NCBI GenBank assembly: GCA_017518185.1
Contig: JAFWWB010000089.1
Span: 1 to 59,455, forward strand
Direction of reading: 5' to 3'
Source of the DNA: Lachnospiraceae bacterium
GTDB lineage: Bacteria; Bacillota; Clostridia; Lachnospirales; Lachnospiraceae
Length of the DNA stretch: 59,455 nucleotides
Shown here: positions 16,915 to 25,810 of the stretch, one piece after another
How the letters are laid out: each line of letters opens with the position of its first letter
Position numbering within the stretch: the first letter of the stretch is position 1
Made by a program: the position numbers and the translations under genes
The notes under the pieces: generated by a model
Database searches by the model: none
Told to the model about the DNA's origin: nothing
The model's input: only the letters and a program-made list of their open reading frames with translations

Positions 16915-19900
16915 ATGGCGCAGAGAACAGACATCAAAAGCGTACTTATCATCGGAAGCGGTCCTATAGTCATCGGACAGGCATGCGAATTCGACTACTC
17001 CGGCACCCAGGCCTGCAAGGCCCTGAGGAAGCTGGGCTATAAGATCATACTTGTAAACTCCAATCCGGCGACCATAATGACGGATCCGGAGATGGCTGAT
17101 GTTACCTACATCGAGCCTCTGAACGTAAAGAGACTGGAGCAGATCATAGAGAAGGAGCGCCCGGACGCGCTGCTGCCCAACCTTGGCGGACAGTCGGGCT
17201 TAAACCTCTGCGCTGAGCTCAACAGGGAAGGCGTGCTTGACAAGTACGGCGTGAAGGTCATAGGCGTCCAGGTGGATGCCATCGAGCGCGGTGAGGACCG
17301 TATAGAGTTCAAGCAGACCATGGAGGAGCTGGGCATAGGCATGGCCCGCAGCGAGGTTTCCTACAGCGTTGACGAGGCGCTGAAGATCGCGGACGAGCTG
17401 GGCTATCCCGTGGTGCTGAGACCCGCCTATACCATGGGCGGCACCGGCGGCGGTCTTGTGTACAACCGTGACGAGCTGAAGACCGTCTGCGCAAGAGGCC
17501 TTCAGGCAAGCCCCGTGGGACAGGTGCTGGTGGAAGAGTGCGTGGCCGGCTGGGAAGAGCTGGAGCTCGAGGTGGTACGTGACAGGGACGGCAACATGAT
17601 CACCGTCTGTTTCATAGAGAACGTGGATCCCATGGGCGTGCATACCGGAGATTCCTTCTGTACCGCACCCATGCTCACCATAAGCGAGGATCTGCAGAAG
17701 CGCCTTCAGGAACAGGCATATAAGATCGTAGACCGCATACAGGTCATCGGCGGAACCAACGTACAGTTCGCCCATGATCCCGTAAGCGACCGTATCATAG
17801 TCATAGAGATAAATCCCCGTACTTCCCGTTCTTCGGCACTGGCATCAAAGGCAACGGGCTTCCCCATCGCCCTTGTCTCCGCAATGCTCGCCAGCGGCCT
17901 GACCCTTTCCGAGATACCCTGCGGAAAGTACGGAACGCTTGACAAGTACGTTCCCGGCGGGGACTACGTGGTGGTCAAGTTTGCTCGCTGGGCCTTTGAG
18001 AAGTTCAAGGGCGTGGAGGACAAGCTGGGTACCCAGATGCGCGCCGTGGGCGAGGTCATGAGCATAGGCAAGAACTACAAGGAGGCCTTCCAGAAGGCAG
18101 TACGCTCACTTGAGAAGGGCCGTTACGGACTGGGCTATGTGAAGGATTTCCATGAGAAGAGCGCTGAGGAGCTGAAGCAGCTGCTCATCACTCCCAACTC
18201 CGAGCGCCACTTCATGATGTATGAAGCCCTCAGAAAGGGCGTTACCGTGGACGAGCTCTTTGAGCTTACCAAAGTGAAGAAGTATTTCATAGAGCAGATG
18301 AAGGAGCTTGTGGAGGAGGAAGAGGCCCTTGTCGCTTCCTTCAGGGGCAGGGTACCCGATGCAGATGCTCTTGTAAAGGCAAAGAAGGACGGCTTCTCCG
18401 ATAAGTACTTAAGCCAGGTGCTTGAGGTGAGCGAGGATGATATAAGGAATGCCAGACTGGCAGCAGGCTGCGAGGAGCACTGGGAGAAGGTGCACGTCAG
18501 CGGCACGCAGGACAGCGGATACTATTATTCTTCCTACAATATTGATGAAAACGCCGTGACATCCGATGGAACGCAGCCGCAGGGCGCTCAGAAGATCATG
18601 ATCCTGGGCGGCGGTCCCAACCGTATCGGCCAGGGCATAGAGTTCGATTACTGCTGCGTGCATGCGGCACAGAGCCTTAGGAAGCTGGGCTTCGAGACCA
18701 TAATCGTAAACTGCAATCCCGAGACAGTGTCAACGGATTACGATACCTCCGACAGGCTCTATTTCGAGCCCCTTACCCTGGAGGATGTGCTCAGCATCTA
18801 TCATCATGAGAAGCCTGTGGGCGTCATCGCACAGTTTGGCGGCCAGACGCCGCTTAACCTGGCGGCTGACCTTAAGAAGAACGGCGTGAACATACTGGGC
18901 ACCAGCCCCGAGGTCATCGACCTTGCGGAGGACAGGGACCAGTTCAGGGCCATGATGGACAAGCTGGGCATCCCCATGCCGGAGAGCGGTATGGCCACCA
19001 CCGTGGAGGAAGCAAAGGAGATCGCGAAGGGCATAGGCTATCCCGTTATGGTGAGACCTTCCTACGTTCTCGGCGGCCGCGGCATGGAAGTGGTCTATGA
19101 CGAAGAGAGCATAGCGGATTACATGAGGGCAGCCGTTGGCGTTACTCCGGACAGGCCCATACTTATTGACAGATTCCTGAACCATGCACTGGAGTGTGAG
19201 TCCGACGCCATCAGCGACGGAACCCATGCTTTCGTGCCTGCGGTCATGGAGCATATAGAGCTGGCAGGTATCCATTCCGGAGATTCCGCCTGTATTATAC
19301 CTTCAAGGCATATCGATGAAAAGCATCTTGAGACCATCAAGGAATACACGAGAAAGATCGCTGAAGAGATGCATGTGGTAGGTCTTATGAACATGCAGTA
19401 CGCTATAGAGAACGACACGGTCTATGTTCTGGAGGCTAATCCCAGGGCATCCCGTACGGTTCCTCTGGTATCCAAGGTCTGCGGTATACGCATGGTGCCG
19501 CTGGCAACGGATATCATCACCGGAAGCCTTACCGGACGCAGGAGCCCCGTACCCGATCTCGTAGAGAAGGAGATCCCTTACTACGGCGTGAAGGAGGCAG
19601 TGTTCCCCTTCAATATGTTCCAGGAGGTGGATCCCATCCTCGGGCCCGAGATGCGTTCCACAGGCGAGGTGCTGGGTATATCCAAGTCCCTTGCAGGTGC
19701 CTTCTATAAGGCTGAGGAAGCTGCAAGCGCAGGACTTCCCCTTGAAGGCACGGTGCTCATCTCCGTCAACAGAAAGGATAAGCCCGAGATAGCAGCAGTG
19801 GCAAAGAGCTTCTATGAGGCAGGCTTTAAGATACTGGCTACCGGTACCACCTGCGACCTTATCGCTGCAGCCGGGATACCCGTGGAGAAGGTCAAAAAGC

Positions 19901-20154
19901 TTTATGAAGGCAGACCCAATATCCTGGATCTCATGACCAACGGGGAGATACAGCTCATAGTCAATACCCCTGCCGGCAAGGAGAGCGTCAACGACGACAG
20001 CTACCTGAGAAAAAATGCCATCAAGGCGAGGATACCTTATATCACCACCGTTGCGGCAGCGGCAGCGGCTGCAGACGGTATCAGGCATGTAAAGAAGCAC
20101 GGTGTCAGCGATGTGAAGTCGCTGCAGGAATGGCATAAAAGCATAACAGGCTGA
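16915..20154 (+). CDS. carB: Carbamoyl-phosphate synthase large subunit
   Basis: 1079 residues, the usual length for CarB. It has two homologous synthetase halves, each with a nucleotide-binding start (GSGPIVIGQACEFDYSG at about residue 12; GGGPNRIGQGIEFDYC at about 564) and an ATP-grasp core (RPAYTMGGTGGG; RPSYVLGGRGMEV), plus a C-terminal allosteric MGS-like domain (ISVNRKDK, ILATGTTCDLI). It makes carbamoyl phosphate from bicarbonate, ammonia delivered by CarA, and two ATP, for pyrimidines and arginine. CarA is absent from the window: carB follows livF after three bases (ribosome site AGGGGG inside livF). Whether a separate carA lies elsewhere cannot be seen. Confidence 0.96.
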   Translation: MAQRTDIKSVLIIGSGPIVIGQACEFDYSGTQACKALRKLGYKIILVNSNPATIMTDPEMADVTYIEPLNVKRLEQIIEKERPDALLPNLGGQSGLNLCAELNREGVLDKYGVKVIGVQVDAIERGEDRIEFKQTMEELGIGMARSEVSYSVDEALKIADELGYPVVLRPAYTMGGTGGGLVYNRDELKTVCARGLQASPVGQVLVEECVAGWEELELEVVRDRDGNMITVCFIENVDPMGVHTGDSFCTAPMLTISEDLQKRLQEQAYKIVDRIQVIGGTNVQFAHDPVSDRIIVIEINPRTSRSSALASKATGFPIALVSAMLASGLTLSEIPCGKYGTLDKYVPGGDYVVVKFARWAFEKFKGVEDKLGTQMRAVGEVMSIGKNYKEAFQKAVRSLEKGRYGLGYVKDFHEKSAEELKQLLITPNSERHFMMYEALRKGVTVDELFELTKVKKYFIEQMKELVEEEEALVASFRGRVPDADALVKAKKDGFSDKYLSQVLEVSEDDIRNARLAAGCEEHWEKVHVSGTQDSGYYYSSYNIDENAVTSDGTQPQGAQKIMILGGGPNRIGQGIEFDYCCVHAAQSLRKLGFETIIVNCNPETVSTDYDTSDRLYFEPLTLEDVLSIYHHEKPVGVIAQFGGQTPLNLAADLKKNGVNILGTSPEVIDLAEDRDQFRAMMDKLGIPMPESGMATTVEEAKEIAKGIGYPVMVRPSYVLGGRGMEVVYDEESIADYMRAAVGVTPDRPILIDRFLNHALECESDAISDGTHAFVPAVMEHIELAGIHSGDSACIIPSRHIDEKHLETIKEYTRKIAEEMHVVGLMNMQYAIENDTVYVLEANPRASRTVPLVSKVCGIRMVPLATDIITGSLTGRRSPVPDLVEKEIPYYGVKEAVFPFNMFQEVDPILGPEMRSTGEVLGISKSLAGAFYKAEEAASAGLPLEGTVLISVNRKDKPEIAAVAKSFYEAGFKILATGTTCDLIAAAGIPVEKVKKLYEGRPNILDLMTNGEIQLIVNTPAGKESVNDDSYLRKNAIKARIPYITTVAAAAAAADGIRHVKKHGVSDVKSLQEWHKSITG

Positions 20155-20156
20155 AG

Positions 20157-21113
20157 GTGAGCTCGGACGGTAGTAAGGATAAAAACAGAAGAAGGCTGAT
20201 CCTGGGGATCCTGGTCCTTTCCCTCATCTTTACGGTGGTACTCATCTGTTACATCATAAAGGACAGGGAGCAGAAGGAAGCCGTGGTCCTGACGCCGGAG
20301 GGAGAACATCTGGTGGTCTCACAGGTCGGGGAGACCGGAGCGGAGCCGCCGGCAACAGCGGAGCCTGTTGCAGCCCCCACTGAGGATGCGGCACCCACAG
20401 CGGAAGAAAGCGGTGCGGAAAAAGTGTCCGGTGACGGTGAAGGAACTGAAGCAGTCACGGAGAGCGGCGCGGTAACAGAGGCTTCCGCAACACCGGTACC
20501 GACAGAGGCTGCTGCAGTCGATCAGGAAGAGGATGCTGAGCCTACTCCCATGGTTACGGCAACGAGTACTCCATCGCCAACGGAGTACAAGCCGCCTGTA
20601 ACGCTTCACGCGGACAGGGAGGCAGTGGCGGGAGATATAGTCTTCGTCGGTGATTCCCGCTTCGTGGGCATGTCACTTGTGGGTGGCAGCAGCGATATCT
20701 TCATTGCCCAGGCAGGCGCAGGCTATTACTGGTTCTCACAGGAGGCGGTGCCCGAAGCGGACAGCGTGCTGACAGAGGGGACGAGCCTGGTGATAAACAT
20801 GGGCGTCAACGATCTTAACAACGCGGACAAATATGCGAAGAAGATCAACAAGCGCATTGATGACTGGGTGAGCAGGGGAGTAAAGGTCTACTACCTTTCG
20901 GTGAACCCGGTGATAGACGGAAAGAGCAACGCCACCAACGACGGGATATCGATCTTCAATGCCCAGATGACCTCGGAGCTTGATCCCAGAGTGGTCTGGA
21001 TAGACAGTAACAGCTGGCTTCAGGAGAACGGCTTCGAGACGGCGGACGGCCTTCATTACGAGAATAACACAAGCCAGAATATATATAATTTCTGTCTGCT
21101 GAATATGGAATGA
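20157..21113 (+). CDS. Membrane-anchored SGNH/GDSL-family hydrolase
   Basis: 318 residues from a GTG two bases after the carB stop. One N-terminal membrane segment (LILGILVLSLIFTVVLICYI) is followed by a long Thr/Ala/Glu/Pro-rich stalk (residues about 50-150) and an extracellular SGNH domain. Catalytic blocks: VFVGDSRFVG with the nucleophile serine near residue 166, NMGVNDL for the Gly/Asn oxyanion residues, and DGLHYE for the Asp-His pair. Such enzymes remove acyl groups from wall polysaccharides, peptidoglycan or plant polymers. The long low-complexity stalk suggests reach through the cell wall. The substrate is not known. A terminator follows. Confidence 0.85.
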   Translation: MSSDGSKDKNRRRLILGILVLSLIFTVVLICYIIKDREQKEAVVLTPEGEHLVVSQVGETGAEPPATAEPVAAPTEDAAPTAEESGAEKVSGDGEGTEAVTESGAVTEASATPVPTEAAAVDQEEDAEPTPMVTATSTPSPTEYKPPVTLHADREAVAGDIVFVGDSRFVGMSLVGGSSDIFIAQAGAGYYWFSQEAVPEADSVLTEGTSLVINMGVNDLNNADKYAKKINKRIDDWVSRGVKVYYLSVNPVIDGKSNATNDGISIFNAQMTSELDPRVVWIDSNSWLQENGFETADGLHYENNTSQNIYNFCLLNME

Positions 21114-21121
21114 TATCAGAA

Positions 21122-21151
21122 AGGGCGCAGCCGGTATCCGGTCTGCGCCCT
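21122..21151. terminator. Bidirectional hairpin between convergent genes
   Basis: AGGGCGCAG (21122-21130) pairs with CTGCGCCCT (21143-21151) with an inner CCGG-TAT-CCGG. Read on the minus strand it is followed by TTTCTGAT, a weak T tract. It separates the carB/SGNH unit from the converging gene at 21194. Confidence 0.65.
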
Positions 21152-21193
21152 GAATGTTGAGTCTGTCAGGCTGTATAACTCAAAAGCCCTGTA

Positions 21194-21832
21194 TCACTCA
21201 GTCTGCTGCTTCTGCTGTTCTGCATACTCATCGAAGAGAGACTGTACCGCGCCGTAGGTGCGCTGGCTGATGTCGGGAAGATCGTCACCCCATGCTGAGG
21301 TTGCCTGCTTGAAGCCCTTTTCAAAGGCTCCGCGCATCTCTTCCATCTTGTCGGGATCGCCGCCGGTCAGAGCCATCGCAAAATCAAAGATACGCTGTGA
21401 AGTCTGCTCGACGCCCCAGTAGCCGTCGTCCGCGATGTCCTTCCGGGCCTGCGCCCTGGTCTCTTCGTCCACCTCAAGGTTTGCGAAGATGTCCTTAAGG
21501 TTCTTGCCGTTCGCAATGTCGAAAGTCTGTCCCTGCTTGCTGATCAGCTTGTTGACCACATCCTGAAGCTGCTGTGTGCGGGCTTCCGCATCCGCCTTCA
21601 GTTTTGAGACCAGCGCGCTGTCCTGCTTGTAGGTCTTCTTTTCGGCTGCCTGTTCCGCTCCCTTCGTATCGGCGCTGTGCTCGTAGATAACGCCTTCGCT
21701 TGCAGCGGTGCTCTTTGCAGAAACATCTGCCGTTGCTTTGGCCGGGCTTTCACCGGTCGTCTTGTTTGCCGTGTAATTGTATACCTCGGCTGAACTGGTT
21801 GCTACACTTCCCGTAATTCCGTTTACGCTCAT
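21194..21832 (-). CDS. Conserved-looking hypothetical protein of Lachnospiraceae type
   Basis: 212 residues, no signal or membrane segment. The first about 75 residues are Ser/Thr/Ala/Lys-rich and probably disordered; the rest is helical with the segments KGFKQATSAWGDDLPDISQR and IADDGYWGVEQTSQRIFDFA. I associate this type of C-terminal region with uncharacterised clostridial proteins, but I cannot give a function. AAAGGA is followed by ATGATG and then ATG; the start at 21832 (MSVNGITG) gives the best spacing of 9 bases, with 21838 and 21841 as alternatives. It has its own promoter and a terminator, so it is a monocistronic gene. Confidence 0.72.
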   Translation of the reverse strand: MSVNGITGSVATSSAEVYNYTANKTTGESPAKATADVSAKSTAASEGVIYEHSADTKGAEQAAEKKTYKQDSALVSKLKADAEARTQQLQDVVNKLISKQGQTFDIANGKNLKDIFANLEVDEETRAQARKDIADDGYWGVEQTSQRIFDFAMALTGGDPDKMEEMRGAFEKGFKQATSAWGDDLPDISQRTYGAVQSLFDEYAEQQKQQTE

Positions 21833-21883
21833 GTTCATCATTCCTTTCTTATATTCTATGTAGCGGTTTACAGTTACATGCTC

Positions 21884-21912
21884 ATTCTACCACAGCGGGC
21901 TGTAAATGTAAA
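21884..21912 (-). promoter_or_regulatory. Promoter for the 21194-21832 gene
   Basis: On the minus strand: TTTACA (21912-21907), 17 bases, TAGAAT (21889-21884) with an extended -10 TGG before it. About 50 bases upstream of the start codon. Confidence 0.7.
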
Positions 21913-21934
21913 GCATTACAGCGCATTACTCCGC

Positions 21935-21963
21935 TTGCAAATATCGGGGTCTGGGGGTATAAT
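21935..21963 (+). promoter_or_regulatory. Sigma-A promoter of gdpP-rplI-dnaB with almost no leader
   Basis: TTGCAA (21935-21940), 17 bases, perfect TATAAT (21958-21963). The gdpP ATG is at 21972, only 8 bases after the -10 box. Transcription should start at or within three bases of the start codon, and no ribosome site is present. Confidence 0.75.
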
Positions 21964-21971
21964 AGCCCTGT

Positions 21972-24017
21972 ATGTCAGAAAAGCTTAAATTAAAAGGGAA
22001 AATAAGAGCGTACCTTCAGGCGCCGCTGCTGCTGGGACTGATACTGGCCCTGGTGGATGTCTGGATGTACATCTTCGATATCAGGGCCGGAGCTGTGCTC
22101 AGCGGCTTTCTGATCGTATATTTTGTTACCGTTATCTGCATGATGGCTTTTGCCAGGCCGTCCATCAATGCCGAACTGGTGAACTTTGCCACGGAATACG
22201 GGCAGATACAGAAGCGGCTCCTTAAGGAGCTGGAGCTTCCCCATGCTCTTCTGGACGAGGATGGCCGCATAATCTGGATGAACAGGGCTATTGAGCGGGT
22301 ACTGGGCAGCGAAAAGGAAGTAAAGAATAAAAAGATACATGCGCTCATGCCTGAGGTGAAGCCCGAGATATTCCCCCAGCCCGGGGAGACCAGGGAGCTG
22401 GAGCTGAGCTATGACGATAAGGACTATAAGCTCAAGATGAAGCGCATAGGTCTCAGGGATATGGCGGCGCTTACCGAAGCGGATCCCGGTGATTATAACG
22501 GCTTCCTTTATGCGATCTATCTCTTTGATACCACTGCCCTTAACGTGGCGTTGAAGGAAGTTGACGACCAGAGCGTGGTCGTGGGCCTCATATACATCGA
22601 TAATTACGAAGAGGCCCTGGACAGCGTTGAGGATGTGGGACGGAGCCTCCTGGGAGCTTTTATAGACAGGCAGGTCAACCAGTATATCAACTCCGTTGAC
22701 GGTATAGTGCGAAAGCTTGAGAAGGACAAGTACCTGGTGATAATCAGGAAGAGCGCCCTTGTCAGGATGAAGGAGGATAAGTTCCGGCTGCTGGAGGACG
22801 TTAAGGAGATCAACATAGGAAACCAGATCTCCGTGACTCTTTCCATAGGTATGGGACTGGACGGCTTAAGCTACGCCCAGAACTGCGAGTTCGCCAGAAA
22901 TGCCATAGACCTTGCCCTGGGCAGGGGCGGCGACCAGGCTGTTGTGAAGAGCAGGAACAACCTTTTCTATTACGGAGGAAAGAGCCAGCATAAGGAGACC
23001 AATACCAGAGTCAGGGTACGTGTGAAGGCCCAGGGCCTGGAGGAGATAATAAACACCAAGGACAGGGTGTTTGTCATGGGACACCGGAACGGGGACATGG
23101 ATTCCTTCGGCGCATCGGTGGGTATAAGGAGCGCATGCGTGAACATGCAGAAGCCCTGCCATATAGTGCTGGATGACGTGACACCCAACCTGAAGCCCCT
23201 TGTGGAGCTGTACCAGTCCCATCCGGATTATGAGGAAGGCTCGATACTTGGCTCCGCGCAGGCACTGGAGCTTGCGGAAGGTAATACCGTTGTTGTGGTG
23301 GTGGACGTGAACCGCCCCATCATCACCGAGTGCCCAGAGCTCCTGAAACGCTGCCGTTCCGTGGTGGTGATAGACCATCACAGGCAGGGAGCCGAGGTAA
23401 TAGAAAACGTCACCCTTTCCTATGTGGAACCAAACGCATCTTCGGCCTGCGAAATGGTGGCGGAGATACTGCAGTACATAAACAACGGAGTGAAGTTCAA
23501 GGGCACGGTGGCGGACTGTCTGTACTCCGGCATAGTGATGGATACACAGAGCTTTACCGCAAAGACCGGTGTGCGTACCTTTGAGGCGGCAGCCTTCCTG
23601 AGAAGGAGCGGCGCCGATGTCACCAGGGTGAGGAAGATGTTCAGGGAGGACGCCGCGGATTATATGGCCAAGGCAGAGGCCATAAGGCGGGCCCAGGTGT
23701 ACAGGAAGGAATTCGTCATCTCCTCCTGTACCAGCGAAGGACTCAAGAGCCCTACGGTCATCGCGGCACAGGCCGCAAACGACCTGCTAAATATTAACGG
23801 CATGAAGGCCAGCTTCGTGATGACGGACTATCAGGGGCAGATATTCATATCTGCCAGGTCCATCGATGAGGTGAATGTGCAGCTCATAATGGAGAAACTG
23901 GGAGGCGGCGGCCATATGAACATGTCCGGCGCGCAGCTGGCAAACAGTACCATAGAAGAAGCGACAGCGGTCCTTAAAAAGACGCTGGACGGAATGATAC
24001 AGGAAGGAGAGATCTGA
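21972..24017 (+). CDS. gdpP: Cyclic di-AMP phosphodiesterase GdpP (YybT family)
   Basis: 681 residues. Two N-terminal membrane helices (residues about 15-55), a PAS-like domain (HALLDEDGRIIWMN), a degenerate GGDEF domain (VVGLIYIDNYEEALDS, no GGDEF motif) and a DHH-DHHA1 hydrolase. Catalytic motifs are GHRNGDMDSFG (about residue 370), VVIDHHRQG (about 467) and GGGGHMNMSGAQL (about 644). It degrades c-di-AMP at the membrane and so controls potassium and osmotic balance and wall stress. The start ATG has no Shine-Dalgarno sequence and lies next to the promoter, suggesting a leaderless message. The rplI gene overlaps its stop (TGATG). Confidence 0.95.
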   Translation: MSEKLKLKGKIRAYLQAPLLLGLILALVDVWMYIFDIRAGAVLSGFLIVYFVTVICMMAFARPSINAELVNFATEYGQIQKRLLKELELPHALLDEDGRIIWMNRAIERVLGSEKEVKNKKIHALMPEVKPEIFPQPGETRELELSYDDKDYKLKMKRIGLRDMAALTEADPGDYNGFLYAIYLFDTTALNVALKEVDDQSVVVGLIYIDNYEEALDSVEDVGRSLLGAFIDRQVNQYINSVDGIVRKLEKDKYLVIIRKSALVRMKEDKFRLLEDVKEINIGNQISVTLSIGMGLDGLSYAQNCEFARNAIDLALGRGGDQAVVKSRNNLFYYGGKSQHKETNTRVRVRVKAQGLEEIINTKDRVFVMGHRNGDMDSFGASVGIRSACVNMQKPCHIVLDDVTPNLKPLVELYQSHPDYEEGSILGSAQALELAEGNTVVVVVDVNRPIITECPELLKRCRSVVVIDHHRQGAEVIENVTLSYVEPNASSACEMVAEILQYINNGVKFKGTVADCLYSGIVMDTQSFTAKTGVRTFEAAAFLRRSGADVTRVRKMFREDAADYMAKAEAIRRAQVYRKEFVISSCTSEGLKSPTVIAAQAANDLLNINGMKASFVMTDYQGQIFISARSIDEVNVQLIMEKLGGGGHMNMSGAQLANSTIEEATAVLKKTLDGMIQEGEI

Positions 24018-24463
24018 TGAAGGTAATACTCACACAGGATGTAAAGTCCCTTGGAAAGGCCGGGGATATGGTGGAGGTAAGCGACGGCTACGCAAGGAAT
24101 TTCATACTTGCAAAGAAGAAGGGCGTTGAGGCTACTTCCGAGAATCTGAACAACCTGAAGCTTAAGAAAGCAAACGAGGAGAAGAGGGCGAAGGAACTGC
24201 TGGAGGAGGCTAAGGCCTTCAGCGCACAGCTTTCCACCCTGGAGCTTAAGCTCTTCATCAAACAGGGAGAGGGCGGAAAGGCTTTTGGCTCCATCACCTC
24301 CAAGGAGATAGCGCAGGCTGCGGAGCAGCAGTATTCCATAAGCCTTGACAAGAAGAAGATAGTGCTGAAGGATCCCATCAAGGCAGCAGGTTCCTTTACG
24401 GTACCCGTCAAGCTGCATCCCGAGGTAACGGCCGAACTGAAGATCAAGGTCTCCGAGGAGTGA
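24017..24463 (+). CDS. rplI: 50S ribosomal protein L9
   Basis: 148 residues, standard length. N-terminal rRNA-binding domain MKVILTQDVKSLGKAGDMV with the conserved VSDGYARNFL-like segment (VSDGYARNFILAKKKG), a long connecting helix, and the C-terminal domain with GKAFGSITSKEIA. The ATG overlaps the gdpP stop by one base. gdpP-rplI-dnaB is a conserved Firmicutes order, here intact. Confidence 0.97.
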   Translation: MKVILTQDVKSLGKAGDMVEVSDGYARNFILAKKKGVEATSENLNNLKLKKANEEKRAKELLEEAKAFSAQLSTLELKLFIKQGEGGKAFGSITSKEIAQAAEQQYSISLDKKKIVLKDPIKAAGSFTVPVKLHPEVTAELKIKVSEE

Positions 24464-24466
24464 CAG

Positions 24467-25810
24467 ATGCCTGAAAAGAATGAAGCTGCCGTAAGGCGGG
24501 TAAGGCCCCACTCCGACGAAGCGGAGAGGGCTGTGCTGGGCGGACTCTACATAGACAACAGCCAGATTCCCGTGGCAGGGGATATACTTCCCAACGGCAA
24601 GGCTTTTTACAATCGTATATACGGTTCCATATATGAGGCCATGCTCCACCTTTCCGCCAGCGGAAGGGTCATTGACATGGTCACGCTCCAGGACAGGCTT
24701 AAAGAAATGGATGTCCCTCCGGATGTGGTGAACGCCGATCTTCTCAGGGACGTGATCACCTCCGTGCCCACGGCAGCCAATGTGAAGCACTATGTTAACA
24801 TAGTCTCCGAGAAGGCGCTGCTCAGGGAACTCATCGCTGTTACCGAGGACATCAGCGAGGAGTGCTATGCCGATAAGGGGGATGTGGACGAGCTGATGGA
24901 GAAGACCGAGAAGAAGGTCTTCGACGTTGTACAGAAGCGCTCCGTAGGTAAGGTCACACCCATCGACAGCGTGGTGTGGGACGCTCTGGAATCCATAAAC
25001 CGCGCGGCGCAGACCACCGGCGATGTGACGGGACTGGCCACGGGCTTTGTGGACCTGGATCACTGGACTGCCGGGCTCCAGCCCGGGAACCTGGTGCTGG
25101 TGGCTGCAAGGCCTGCCATGGGAAAGACCTCCCTGGTGCTTTCCATACTGCATAATGTGGTGGTCAAACAGCACAAGCCTGCACTTATGTTCTCGCTGGA
25201 AATGTCCCAGAAGGAGCTTATGAACAGACTGCTGTCCATGGATTCGGGAGTCAATTCACAGAAGTTCAAGACAGGACAGCTGACCGATGCCGACTGGGTG
25301 CTGCTCATGGAGAGCGGCGGGAACCTGGCCCACAGCGGTCTTATACTGAATGATACGGCCACTACCCTGGGAGAGATACGTTCCATCTCCCGTAAGATGA
25401 AGGCCGAGAAGAATATAGAACTTGTGGTGGTGGACTACCTCCAGCTGATGAATTCCACCAGCAAAAGGGCGGACTCCAGACAGCAGGAGATCTCGGAGAT
25501 ATCCAGAGGCATGAAGCTGCTGGCCAAGGAGCTGCAGCTGCCGGTCATAGCACTCTCGCAGCTGTCCCGTTCCGTGGAATCCAGAACTGATCACCGTCCT
25601 ATGCTTTCGGATCTCCGTGAATCCGGAGCCATAGAGCAGGACGCGGATATGGTCATGTTCATCTACAGGGACGAGGTATACCACGAGGACAGCGATAAGA
25701 AGGGCATAGCCGAGATAAATATCGCCAAGCACAGGAGCGGCCCCGTCGGTGTGGTGGAGCTCGTGTGGATGGCGGAACTGACGCAGTTCAAGAACAAGGA
25801 ATACAGATGA
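24467..25810 (+). CDS. dnaB: Replicative DNA helicase DnaB
   Basis: 447 residues. N-terminal DnaB domain starting at PHSDEAERAVLGGLYID, a linker, and the RecA-like motor with Walker A ARPAMGKTS (about residue 214), Walker B VVVDYLQLM, the SQLSRSVESR loop and DLRESGAIEQDADMV, and the arginine finger region KHRSGPVG. It unwinds DNA ahead of the replication fork as a hexameric ring. It follows rplI after three bases; the next gene's ATG overlaps its stop (ATGA). Confidence 0.97.
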   Translation: MPEKNEAAVRRVRPHSDEAERAVLGGLYIDNSQIPVAGDILPNGKAFYNRIYGSIYEAMLHLSASGRVIDMVTLQDRLKEMDVPPDVVNADLLRDVITSVPTAANVKHYVNIVSEKALLRELIAVTEDISEECYADKGDVDELMEKTEKKVFDVVQKRSVGKVTPIDSVVWDALESINRAAQTTGDVTGLATGFVDLDHWTAGLQPGNLVLVAARPAMGKTSLVLSILHNVVVKQHKPALMFSLEMSQKELMNRLLSMDSGVNSQKFKTGQLTDADWVLLMESGGNLAHSGLILNDTATTLGEIRSISRKMKAEKNIELVVVDYLQLMNSTSKRADSRQQEISEISRGMKLLAKELQLPVIALSQLSRSVESRTDHRPMLSDLRESGAIEQDADMVMFIYRDEVYHEDSDKKGIAEINIAKHRSGPVGVVELVWMAELTQFKNKEYR

